From Sycobia sp. Sy_11 (lineage: Eukaryota; Arthropoda; Insecta; Hymenoptera; Epichrysomallidae), in the NCBI GenBank assembly GCA_018907035.1, contig JACCIC010000063.1, positions 2,308,001 to 2,372,000 of the forward strand: 64,000 nucleotides of DNA, written 5' to 3'. This document shows, in pieces, positions 55,681 to 64,000 of this stretch (position 1 is the stretch's first letter; the number at the start of each line of letters is the position of its first letter). Under the pieces are notes generated by a model. It was not told the DNA's origin. It saw only the letters and a list, made by a program, of their open reading frames with translations, and did no database searches. The position numbers and the translations under genes were made by a program.

Positions 55681-56795
55681 GACTTGTCAGAATCTGCACG
55701 ATCACACTATGTAACGTTATTCGATTCACATACTTGTGAAAATGTTAAAGGGGTTAATAAGATAGAAAGAGGGTTGATTCACGTGTGCGCATCAGTTTTT
55801 TAAAATACGTGATAAAAAATATATGCGTGTTCAGATTTTTTAAGAATACATGCATCTAATGTAAGTAACTAGAATTGTAACGAGATATAGAAATGTAATC
55901 AAGAGATCTTCAGCTCGAAGAGAATAAAGATTGACTTAGAATTTTGGAATGGTCTTGTATGAACCTGTTGAAAAAATCTGCAATAGTGGTATAAAATGTC
56001 TAATTTTTGTCACTGATGGCTAGGAAACATTCATTTATTATACAGATGTTATATAATCCTATCTGAAGATTGCATATTAGTTTTATCAAGAATTTTGCAA
56101 TCCAAAAAAACTTTTCTGCAGAAACATAATCTTTCCTTCTTACGAGCTTACATTTCCAGAGCAATAAATATTTAAGAAAGACCATCAAATTAACTAGAAA
56201 ATATTGAGACCTACCTACTTTTTCCAGTAATGATCCTAAGATTAATACATATTTTTATCTTATTATTTACGTACACGCGGGTTCTTATTTATTATTTAAA
56301 TAAATATTAACTAACTATTTCTATATATTATTTAAATAAATATATAGATTTTATTTTTAATATTTTTATTTTTAATTAACTACTGAACAACTAAGCAATT
56401 TAAATTTCCAGTATTTCATAATAACTATTCTCGAATGAAAAACGTAAAACTATTTTCTTGATGATATAGTTACAGTTACAAAAAAAAACAAGAAGCATTT
56501 TTAGAAATTAAATTTTTGGGATTATTCATAGAAAAAAATAGTTTCATAATATTTGTAGCCCTTATCTACCTCCCCTCGGTAAAGTTATCGCGGTAGCACC
56601 AGGATCAGTTTGAGGAGATAGGAGGTTTTAGGTAAAATCGGAAAAATAGCTCAATTCATTTTTGTGTTACAAAAATAAAATAAAATATATTCTTTAATTA
56701 ATATGTATAAGTAAAAAATAGGTTTTATGTATGTATATATATATATATATACACTTTTATTTAATTATAATTATACGATTTAACTCGAACATTTA
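55681..56795. other. AT-rich spacer
   Basis: The stretch 56545-56640 is slightly GC-richer, with no recognised element. No gene. Confidence 0.35.
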
Positions 56796-56802
56796 TTGCA
56801 AT

Positions 56803-57084
56803 TTAGTCGCGAATTACTTGCAGAGATCGGCGACTGGAGAGGAAAGGAACGAATTGATCTTGCCCCTTCATGAGTTCAGTAGAGCATATGTCGGCTCCTA
56901 GACGCACAAAATACCATAAATTTCTTTGGACAAGCATCAAAAACATCAGCAGAAGTATTGCAAACAAGATCACGACATTATCGAGACCATAAGTAAGACC
57001 GCTGGGTTTAACGGAATTCAGTAAGCCAAGGATCAGAACTTGTATGTATAGTAATGCCGCTAATCTTAACGGTGCACCGCACAA
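56803..57084 (-). CDS. Unrecognised hydrophobic small ORF (doubtful)
   Basis: A minus-strand frame of about 93 codons with two strongly hydrophobic segments (LAALLYIQVLILGLLNSV and VVILFAILLLMFLMLV), followed by a polar tail ending SSRRSLQVIRD. The first codon is TTG, not ATG, and stops lie just upstream. It could be one exon of a membrane protein or a chance frame. I recognise no family. It is slightly GC-richer than flanking DNA, the only reason to list it. Confidence 0.2.
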   Translation of the reverse strand: MCGAPLRLAALLYIQVLILGLLNSVKPSGLTYGLDNVVILFAILLLMFLMLVQRNLWYFVRLGADICSTELMKGQDQFVPFLSSRRSLQVIRD

Positions 57085-57174
57085 TCAAGATCAAGCATTA
57101 CTAGGACTCAACGGAGGTATTATGGCGTGACTGCTGATTCTTAACTTATTTGTTAAATCTAACAACGCGTACAA

Positions 57175-57226
<52 letters not shown>

Positions 57227-57667
57227 CAGGTGACGCGCTAGAAGTGGGGATGATTCATAACTATACTCTAAACCGCTGAAAACCTTTTAGTTAGTCTTCC
57301 TCGACCACTTAATGATAGAGTACGTCTCATGCGTATGAAGCGAGTAATTGTACACTTTTATATATATTTATATACATAAATAATTAGTATATTAAATAAC
57401 TAATTTAATAATTTATTATTTGTCTTTGTTTTGTATGACTTGTTCATATTAAATAAGGCTTAATAGATTTCAAGAATTTAAATTTATCATTGTGAGCATA
57501 AATCGAGTTATCATCTGTTTAAATTAACAATCGATAGCCTGATGATTTGTTGGATCTCTATAGCATTTATTGCGTAATGTGTAAATTTATATACAAAAAT
57601 ATGTGTATATGACTGACTTGGCGCTCCGCTCACTCTCTCATCCTCTCCTTCGTAGTATCTCTCTCTC
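57085..57667. other. AT-rich spacer with (AT)n
   Basis: (AT)n microsatellite at 57180-57225, otherwise nothing recognised. Confidence 0.5.
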
Positions 57668-57674
57668 TCCTTCC

Positions 57675-57737
<63 letters not shown>

Positions 57738-57740
57738 TTT
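57668..57740. repeat. (CT)n microsatellite
   Basis: Long CT/TC run with few interruptions. Confidence 0.95.
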
Positions 57741-58559
57741 GCTGTCTCTATCTCCATGTATAGTGGTTATATATGAAATATCATTATACATACAAAGATC
57801 GAAAAGTATCAAAGTCAATGAAATAACTTATGGAAAAACGATTTAATTCACAATTAGTAGATTTTTAGATCACTGAAAGTGTATTTCCCTCTCGTTAAAT
57901 ACATGTTGAGTTATCGGCCCTACTCAAGAGGCTAAAAAATATATACGTTAAAATACAAAAAATAAATTTCTGAAATGTAGCTCCATCCAAAAGAAGTCCC
58001 ATCTGCGTACAAAACTCGTCAACTTTCCATTGAATAATCTTATTTTTCTTGAAACTTACAGTATTGATTCCTTTCGATGTTCTATGTACCTGTTCTGCAT
58101 TAGTGGAAGCAAGACTTGAAATCAAGTCTGAGAGTAAAATTAATCTTCGTATGCTACTACATAAAATTCCTGTGAAAGTCTATTAGAATTAAATTTATCG
58201 ATCTATAGTAAAGATGATATGAAAATAATTTCATTGAATCACGAGCATCACAAGAAGCTTCTGTTGTTCATTATAGAAATTAATCCAGAGAACAGAAAAG
58301 TTCACAAAAATACGGTTTTTATTTATATTAGATGGATACCTTACAGATTTGCTAACCAGAAATCGGTCTTTCAATGCTTCAAATGCTTCAGTTTTTAGAG
58401 AGAGAAATTTTGTATTTTTAAAGAGAGAAATTGATGTTTTCAATATTCGGAGAATAAAACCGATAATGTCAATCATTCTGCATTTGATAAATTGATATGT
58501 CATTTCTTGTAAAGAAAGCTGAAGCGTAAAGCAAATAGAATCAATTATGGTGAGTAATG
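57741..58559. other. AT-rich spacer
   Basis: Minus-strand open frames (57895-58125; 58231-58503) lack recognised motifs. They may be more decayed flank of the following mariner. Confidence 0.3.
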
Positions 58560-59330
58560 ATACAATATGACATCAAAATAATTTTTAAATATAAGGCACT
58601 TGAATGCATTAATCGGTACTTGCAGCACTTTTAGTATATACCCTTCTCGCCGCTTCAACAGACTCAAATTTTGTTACTTTTAATGCAGATTTCACGTTAG
58701 AAAAAAGATAGAAATCGCAAGGTTCAAGATGGAATAAATAAAATAGATGGTCTCACACTGGCATGTTGTACTTGGCTAGAAACAAGTTGACGGATAGTGC
58801 GTATTTAGCCGACATATTGTCTTGGTAAAGACGCCATAGTTTCCCGTTCCATAATTCATTGTTTTTTTTCGTTGTTTTTTCCTTAGTCTTTCACAGAGTT
58901 CAGTAAGGACATGAAAATAATAATATTGTTTAAGAGTTTGATCGTCAGGAATCCTATCAAAGTATACAATTCGATGAATATCGAAAAAAACAATCATCAT
59001 TGATTTTAATTTTGATTTGGTCACTTTCTCCTTTTTGACTCCTAATGAAGTTGGACTCTTTTAGTGCATAAATTGGCGTTTCGTTACAGGACCGTAGGTA
59101 AAAAATAAACACTCATCACATGTTATTACTCTTTGCAATAAGTTTAAGTCATTTTTAATTACATTAAAGTGTCAATACATATTTTTGCAACTTGCTGTTA
59201 TTTATATTTAGGATTTCAGGCACCTTTTTGCACAAACTTATCGCATATTATATAATTAAGTAATCGAAATATTACTTAATCGAACATCAGAATGGATAAA
59301 ATTACCAACTTTTATCAGTATTTCCATGGT
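58560..59330 (-). pseudogene. mariner transposase remnant, lineage F
   Basis: The minus strand gives MTKSKLKSMMIVFFDIHRIV, FDRIPDDQTLKQYYYFHVLT and, in another frame, AKYALSVNLFLAKYNMPV followed by a degraded YSPDLAPCDFYLF region (EPCDFYLFSNVKSAL) and FESVEAARRVYTKSA. The pattern equals the second half of mariner transposases of the SETMAR-like type (K-x-M-L-x-x-F-F-D ... DNAxAHxALxVxxFLAKxxIPV). Stops are frequent. The N-terminal half is not recognisable and the right end is near the PLE copy 2 boundary. Confidence 0.7.
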
Positions 59331-59354
59331 TTTCACGAGGGAAATAAATGCAAC

Positions 59355-59575
59355 ACAATTTAATTGCTCTGTCAATGACACCTTTTAATGCTCCAATTTT
59401 GTTTCCGAATTGGTGGTGTGAATTAAAATCTAAAAACCTACCTGACCAAGTAGGCTTATTAATTGGTACAGAAAGCCTACTTGGTCAGGTAGGTTTTTAG
59501 ATTTTAATTCACACCACCAATTCGGAAACAAAATTGGAGCATTAAAAGGTGTTATTGACAGAGCAATTAAATTGT
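59355..59575. repeat. Inverted duplication at the 5' end of PLE copy 2
   Basis: Left arm ACAATTTAATTGCTCTGTCA to GACCAAGTAGGCTT, right arm AAGCCTACTTGGTC to TGACAGAGCAATTAAATTGT. The spacer is ATTAATTGGTACAGA. Arms differ at few positions, so the event is recent. Confidence 0.9.
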
Positions 59576-60207
59576 CACATAAAGGTTTTAGACAAAATAA
59601 TTTACAGATAGTAAGAGAGACTTTCATTAATAATGGTTATCTAATTCAATTTATTAATAGATTAATTGCTGAGAGATTGTTTGACATTTATAATACCGAA
59701 AATAGACATAGTACAGGAATTGATGTTAACGGAGGCAAAATTATTGTCTTGCCATATGTTCGAGGATTGTCTGAAAGAATAAAAAGAAATTTTTGGAAAT
59801 ATAACATTCAAATTTTCTTTAAAAATAGCAATAATTTGAGTAGATTGTTTAATAATTGCAAAGATAAGGATGATTTATGCTTAAAATCAGGAGTTGTTTA
59901 CAAGATTAATTGCATGGATTGTGATAAATACTATATTGGACAAACAGGTAGATATTTAAAAAAGAGAATTTATGAGCATAAATATAGTTTACGTAGCTCA
60001 CATATTACTTCTGGTTTAAAAGAGCATTGTTTAAAGTTTTTACATTCTTTTGATTTTGTGAATGTGGATATTTTGGAACATGGTATTAACAATAAGTATA
60101 AACGGGAGAGTCTTGAAAGTATTCACATTTCCAGGAATCGAAATAATGTGAATTTAATGTTAGAGTCTGGTAGATTGGACAGTGTTTATCATTCTTTATT
60201 AAATTGA
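59572..60207 (+). CDS. PLE C-terminal region with GIY-YIG endonuclease (5'-truncated)
   Basis: 211 residues are open and the frame extends further upstream into the inverted duplication (NKIGALKGVIDRAIKLS). The core is VVYKINCMDCDKYYIGQTGR then YLKKRIYEHK, with an intact YIG and the following G-R, unlike copy 1. The C-x2-C motif typical of Penelope endonucleases is present. In the family this nickase domain follows the reverse transcriptase and primes insertion. Here the reverse transcriptase is missing, so the frame is a remnant even though the endonuclease looks sound. Copies 1 and 2 differ by few residues. Confidence 0.85.
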   Translation: MSHKGFRQNNLQIVRETFINNGYLIQFINRLIAERLFDIYNTENRHSTGIDVNGGKIIVLPYVRGLSERIKRNFWKYNIQIFFKNSNNLSRLFNNCKDKDDLCLKSGVVYKINCMDCDKYYIGQTGRYLKKRIYEHKYSLRSSHITSGLKEHCLKFLHSFDFVNVDILEHGINNKYKRESLESIHISRNRNNVNLMLESGRLDSVYHSLLN

Positions 60208-60312
60208 TTGGTTTTGGACAATTTGTGTAGAGGGGGAATTTATATTTAATTTACTAAATTTGGTGGTGGGGATGGGTATATATAGATTAGAATATAAGGT
60301 TTAGATTAGTCT

Positions 60313-60347
60313 CTGATGAGGAGCCGTAGCGAGCTCGAAACGTTGGA
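60313..60347 (+). ncRNA. Hammerhead-like motif, PLE copy 2
   Basis: CTGATGAG, GAGC, CGTAGCGA, GCTC, GAAAC, GTTGGAC, identical in the core to copy 1. Position in the 3' terminal region of the element agrees with hammerhead ribozymes reported in PLE terminal repeats. Helices I and III are not obvious by eye. Confidence 0.5.
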
Positions 60348-60535
60348 CAAGTCTTCAATTAGGTAAGGGTGTTGGGGACAGTCAGACTGCACTTTACTAA
60401 CAAAGAATTTTTTCAGCTAATATTTTATTTTCAGATTAGTCTACGGGGGTGAATGTAATTAAGGACAGTCTGACTGTCATTATAATTTTAATTTAATTTT
60501 TAATTTAATTTTTATTTTTAATTTTTATTTTATTT

Positions 60536-60567
<32 letters not shown>

Positions 60568-60636
60568 ATTTTTATTTTATTTTTAGATTGAATTGATTGG
60601 ACTGTAAGACCAATAAAAAAATATTTATTAATGTGT

Positions 60637-60642
<6 letters not shown>

Positions 60643-60683
<41 letters not shown>
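60643..60683. repeat. (AT)n microsatellite
   Basis: AT dinucleotide run directly after the PLE terminus. Confidence 0.95.
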
Positions 60684-60688
<5 letters not shown>

Positions 60689-61389
60689 CTATCTATTTTT
60701 TATTTTTATAATTCGTGTTTTATATAGAATATTACCATTTATTTATATCATTATTTTTCGAAAAATGATCTATAGGGGACATTTAACCTACATTTATGTT
60801 TACATAAGATTAGAGCTTATAAAAGTTTTTGTAAAAGTATTTGTGGTTATAAAGGACTCAGAGTCCTTAGCTTAAAATAAAGATGCACATCTGTGCATTT
60901 ATTTTACAAATGATAATCATCAAATAGAATCAAATAACTAAATCATTACGGGCAACTAACAGTGCAATTTTGTATAAATCAAAAAGGTGACCGGTAGTAA
61001 ATTAAATAGTAAACGCTCAACATTCTCTATTTTCCGAAACAATAATAAGGTTTCTTGATCTGACGGTCTGCTGCCATTGACCTCGGTTAGATTTGTTGAA
61101 GTTGGGAATTTTTTGATTAAAGGTGAAAATTTGGAACTTTTGAAATTTGTTTGCTATTTTATTTTATTACCGAGCTCGAGTAATGTCAAGTATAACTTTT
61201 ATATATGTCTTTATAGATGGCGTTTCTATTGATTCATTTACTTCTTATGTCTATTTTTCTATTGTTTAACCGAATTGCGATAAAATTATAAAATTCTGTT
61301 CACTTGTTCAAAAATTTAAATTTGAAGCTTTATTTGTAGTTTCAGTTCAGAAGTCATACAAAATTATCGTCTGTTTTGTATTATATATA
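60684..61389. other. AT-rich spacer
   Basis: Nothing recognisable. It ends in the TA target of the following mariner. Confidence 0.4.
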
Positions 61390-62674
61390 TTAGGAGTGTG
61401 AATAAGTCTTTCCCGTTTTTTGTAAGAGATGGCGCCATCAATACTGTGCGAGTATTCAATGGTTACATATGTCATAATCAAAGCTTATTCATATGTCAAC
61501 AATTCCATACTAACACATTAGTTAAAATTTTTTCGCATCATAAATTTTTGATATCGTGAAAATGTCGAAATTTGAGCCGAGTCGACGTCATTTGCGGGAA
61601 GTTTCACTTTATTGGTTCAATTTGAAGAAATCTGCTGCCGAGACGCATCGATTGCTTCAGAAGGCTTATGGAGAAGGTTGTGTCGATGATTCAAGTGTTC
61701 GCGGATGGTTTCGACGCTTCAAAAGCGGTGATTTCGACGTGGAAGACAAGGAGCGTTCCGGGCGGCCGCAAATCTTTGAAGATCGAGAATTGGCGACTTT
61801 GCTTGATGAAGATTCTTGTCAAACGCAAGAAGAACTTGCTGAAGCATTGGGAGTTGACCGAACAACCATTTCCAAGCGTTTAAAAGCCATGGGAATGATC
61901 CAAAAGCAAGGAAATTGGGTGCCGTACGAACTGAATCTGAGAGACGTCGAACGGCGTTTTTTCACTTGCGAACAGCTGCTTCAGCGACATAAAAGAAAGG
62001 GTTTTCTGCATCGTATCGTGACTGGCGATGAAAAGTGGATACGTTACGATAATCCGAAGCGAAGAAAATCATGGGGACTACCCGGCCATGCATCATCATC
62101 GACGGCCAAGCCAAATATTCATGGCGCCAAGCTCATGCTCTGTATATGGTGGGACCAGCTAGGTGTGGTTTACTATGAGCTTCTGAAACCGAATGAAAGG
62201 ATCACAGGCGAGGTCTATCGACGACAATTGATGCGTTTGAGCCGCGCACTGCGAGAAAAACGGCCACAATACTCCGACAGGCACGACAAAGTTATTTTGC
62301 AACATGACAATGCTCGCCCACATGTTGCACCGCCGGTGAAAACATACTTAGAAACGCTCAAATGGGAAGTCCTACCCCACCCGCCGTATAGTCCAGACGT
62401 TGCTCCGTCTGATTACCATCTCTTCAGATCGATGACGCATGGCCTGGCTGACCAGCACTTCCATTCCTACGAGGAAGCCAAAAAATGGGTGAATGACTGG
62501 ATAGAGGCCAAACCGGTCGAATTTTTTCGCAACGGGATTCGTATGTTGCCAGAAAGATGGGAAAAAGTTGTAGCTAGCGATGGCCAATACTTTCAATAAT
62601 TCATTTGTAACCATTTTTTCACAATAAAGGCTCAAAATTTGAAAAAAACGGGAAAGACTTATTCACATACCTGA
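61390..62674 (+). mobile_element. Full-length mariner, copy 2
   Basis: A 1285-bp element with the same inverted repeats as copy 1 (TTAGGAGTGTGAATAAGTCT, and its partner at the right end) and flanking TA at 61388-61389 and 62675-62676. It is near-identical to copy 1 over its whole length, with only scattered substitutions. Confidence 0.95.
61562..62599 (+). CDS. mariner transposase (intact)
   Basis: 345 residues from the ATG, uninterrupted, with the same helix-turn-helix regions, WVPYEL, TGDEKW, LQHDNARPH and YSPDVAPSD motifs as copy 1 and a D34D catalytic triad. Differences from copy 1 include Val27Ala-type changes near the start (KKSAAE), Glu to Lys in LLQKAYG, Lys to Asn in ELNLRD, and several in the C-terminal 60 residues (SMTHG, FHSYEE, VNDW, IEAKP, VEFF). 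None hits a known catalytic position. Either copy could be the more active one. Confidence 0.95.
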   Translation: MSKFEPSRRHLREVSLYWFNLKKSAAETHRLLQKAYGEGCVDDSSVRGWFRRFKSGDFDVEDKERSGRPQIFEDRELATLLDEDSCQTQEELAEALGVDRTTISKRLKAMGMIQKQGNWVPYELNLRDVERRFFTCEQLLQRHKRKGFLHRIVTGDEKWIRYDNPKRRKSWGLPGHASSSTAKPNIHGAKLMLCIWWDQLGVVYYELLKPNERITGEVYRRQLMRLSRALREKRPQYSDRHDKVILQHDNARPHVAPPVKTYLETLKWEVLPHPPYSPDVAPSDYHLFRSMTHGLADQHFHSYEEAKKWVNDWIEAKPVEFFRNGIRMLPERWEKVVASDGQYFQ

Positions 62675-63299
62675 TACATGGTAAAGATATTGTAAAAATC
62701 ACGATAGAAGAAGATCTTAAGAGATTAACAATCTTCTTATATAAAGAAGCTTAATACCAAGTAAAACTAAGGGTTACCGATTTAGAATCATTTTCTTTTT
62801 AAAGTGCAAAGATGAAAAATTTAAGCAAAAAATAGCTTTATATAGCAGAACTGAATGAATAAAATTGACTTATAACACGATTCCGCGCGGAAGCAGGACT
62901 ACGATAATTTTTCTGTTAATAGTTACGAGGCAAATCATTTGCATTCTTGTACTTCGTTTAACAAATAATATAAGACATCCAATAACCACATATATAGTAA
63001 TAGTATTGTTATGTTAAAGTAATTGGATTGTATAAGTCTTGGCAATTCTACAAAAGTAAAATACCAATTAATTATAAACAAAAAGATCAAAGAACTTCGA
63101 AGTTTTTTTAATTGTATATTATTTATATTAATTATTTAAACTAAAATGTTATATATGATAGAATTATAATATATTTGAAGGCGAATTTAGATCCAATCTT
63201 CACATTTAGTGAAGATCGGATATGTGGGATCCAGTACTTATTTTTTAGTTTTGGAATTTACGAATAAAATTCAGTTAACAGGCACCATTGTTTAAGTAA
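62675..63299. other. AT-rich spacer
   Basis: Nothing recognised. The right end may hold the 5' terminus of the next mariner. Confidence 0.35.
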
Positions 63300-63950
63300 G
63301 CATTATAATTTTTTGATCAGTGAAAAATGAATCATGATAAATCGTTTTTTGGACATGTTCTTTTGCAGTATTTTGATTTGAAAAAAAAGTGTAGCAGAAA
63401 CTTATCGATTGTTTCAAGAATGTTATCGCGAACAAGCTCCATCACTTACAACATGTAAAGAGTGGTTTCAGGGATTTAGAAGTGAATTCAGCGATTTAGA
63501 GATATTAATGTTAATGACAAAGAATGGTCTGGATAACCGGAAAAATTTGGAGACAGCGATTTAGAAGCATTATTGGACGAAAACTCAGCTCAAACGCATA
63601 AAGAACTTGCTAATAATTTAGGAATCAATGACTACAATAATCGTGAGCAGTTGGTAAACATTTACATCCGGTGGGAAAGATTCATAAAGAAGGAAAGTGA
63701 ATGCCACACAATTTGACTGAAAGTGCCATTATGAATCGATACAAAATCGCAGTCTTTGCTTGCCAGATAAAAATGAAGATTTTTCTGTGGTAGATTGTGA
63801 CAGGTGATGAAAAAAATCCTAAGCGCTAAAAGTCATGGGTGGACCAAGGTCAACCGACCACATCGACACCAAAACGGAACATTCACGACTCGGCGCGGAA
63901 ATCAAACTGTTTACGTCCACGATCGTGTACCAGGGTAACGTATCCCTCAT
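63300..63950 (+). pseudogene. mariner transposase remnant, lineage G
   Basis: The plus strand starts MNHDKSFFGHVLLQYFDLKK, then, with frameshifts, SVAETYRLFQECYREQAPSL, CKEWFQGFRS, and later the second helix-turn-helix, an H-x-L region (ATQFD), TGDE-like text around 63800, and SHGWTKVNRPHRHQNGT (the R-K-S-W...G-x-P region). This matches the first half of mariner transposases. Stops are many. The second half is not recognisable before the window ends, and the last 100 bases are not assigned. Confidence 0.65.
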
Positions 63951-64000
63951 TCTGGGTTTATGGAGCAGGTATGGGGATGCGGCTAAAATACAGCAATATT

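Larger units (their letters stand above)
59355..60632 (+). mobile_element. Penelope-like element, copy 2, 5' end folded back
   Basis: This is a plus-strand GIY-YIG ORF followed by a ribozyme-like motif (60313-60347), the palindromic AGTCWGACTGTC blocks near 60377 and 60463, a T-rich tract and the terminus (TTGAATTGATTGGACTGTAA then GACCAATAAAAA). On the 5' side, arms of about 103 bp (59355-59457 and 59473-59575) are reverse complements around a 15-bp spacer. The beginning of the truncated ORF is therefore duplicated in inverted orientation. The reverse transcriptase is absent. Confidence 0.85.

Overview
The window looks like intergenic, transposon-packed heterochromatin from an insect. Hymenoptera, perhaps an ant, is my guess (inference). 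The reasons are strong AT-richness, many (AT)n and (CT)n microsatellites, at least seven distinct mariner lineages, BEL/Pao and Ty3/Gypsy LTR elements, R1-clade non-LTR tails, Penelope-like elements (PLEs) with a GIY-YIG endonuclease, and a tRNA-derived SINE. I found no intact host protein-coding gene.

Layout. 1-6 kb: an R1-clade 3' tail, a Gypsy RNase H scrap, and a truncated mariner butted against a BEL/Pao body (minus strand, RNase H deleted). 6-13 kb: AT-rich spacer, an old PLE remnant, a decayed mariner and a second R1-clade tail. 13.0-13.8 kb: a nearly complete palindrome of the foldback type. 15.6-16.9 kb: PLE copy 1 (minus). 17-25 kb: a possible LTR, another mariner, a small 60-bp repeat array (21.6-21.95 kb) and a second BEL fragment. 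27-30 kb: a Gypsy gag remnant with a GC-rich tail. 30.2-31.4 kb: a second palindromic element. 31.8-38.6 kb: a tRNA-like sequence, pieces of two mariners in opposite orientation and a long Gypsy element (minus). 40.7 kb: a SINE with a perfect 10-bp target duplication. 41.5-51.2 kb: an errantivirus-like Gypsy element (plus) with gag, pol and glycoprotein remnants, split by an uninterrupted mariner. 53.1-55.7 kb: about 2.5 kb of degenerate 60-bp tandem repeats. 58.5-62.7 kb: a decayed mariner, PLE copy 2 and a second uninterrupted mariner. 63.3 kb to the end: one more decayed mariner.

Only the two 345-codon mariner transposases and the two GIY-YIG domains are open. Everything else carries stops, frameshifts or deletions. 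The least explained signals are four. First, a 60-bp (20-codon) repeat family is present at two loci 31 kb apart and keeps a recognisable peptide pattern. Second, a hammerhead-like motif occurs in three PLE copies, with a compensatory base-pair change in helix II. Third, two long palindromic elements share a terminal motif. Fourth, a cluster of hairpin repeats lies at the 3' end of the minus-strand Gypsy element.
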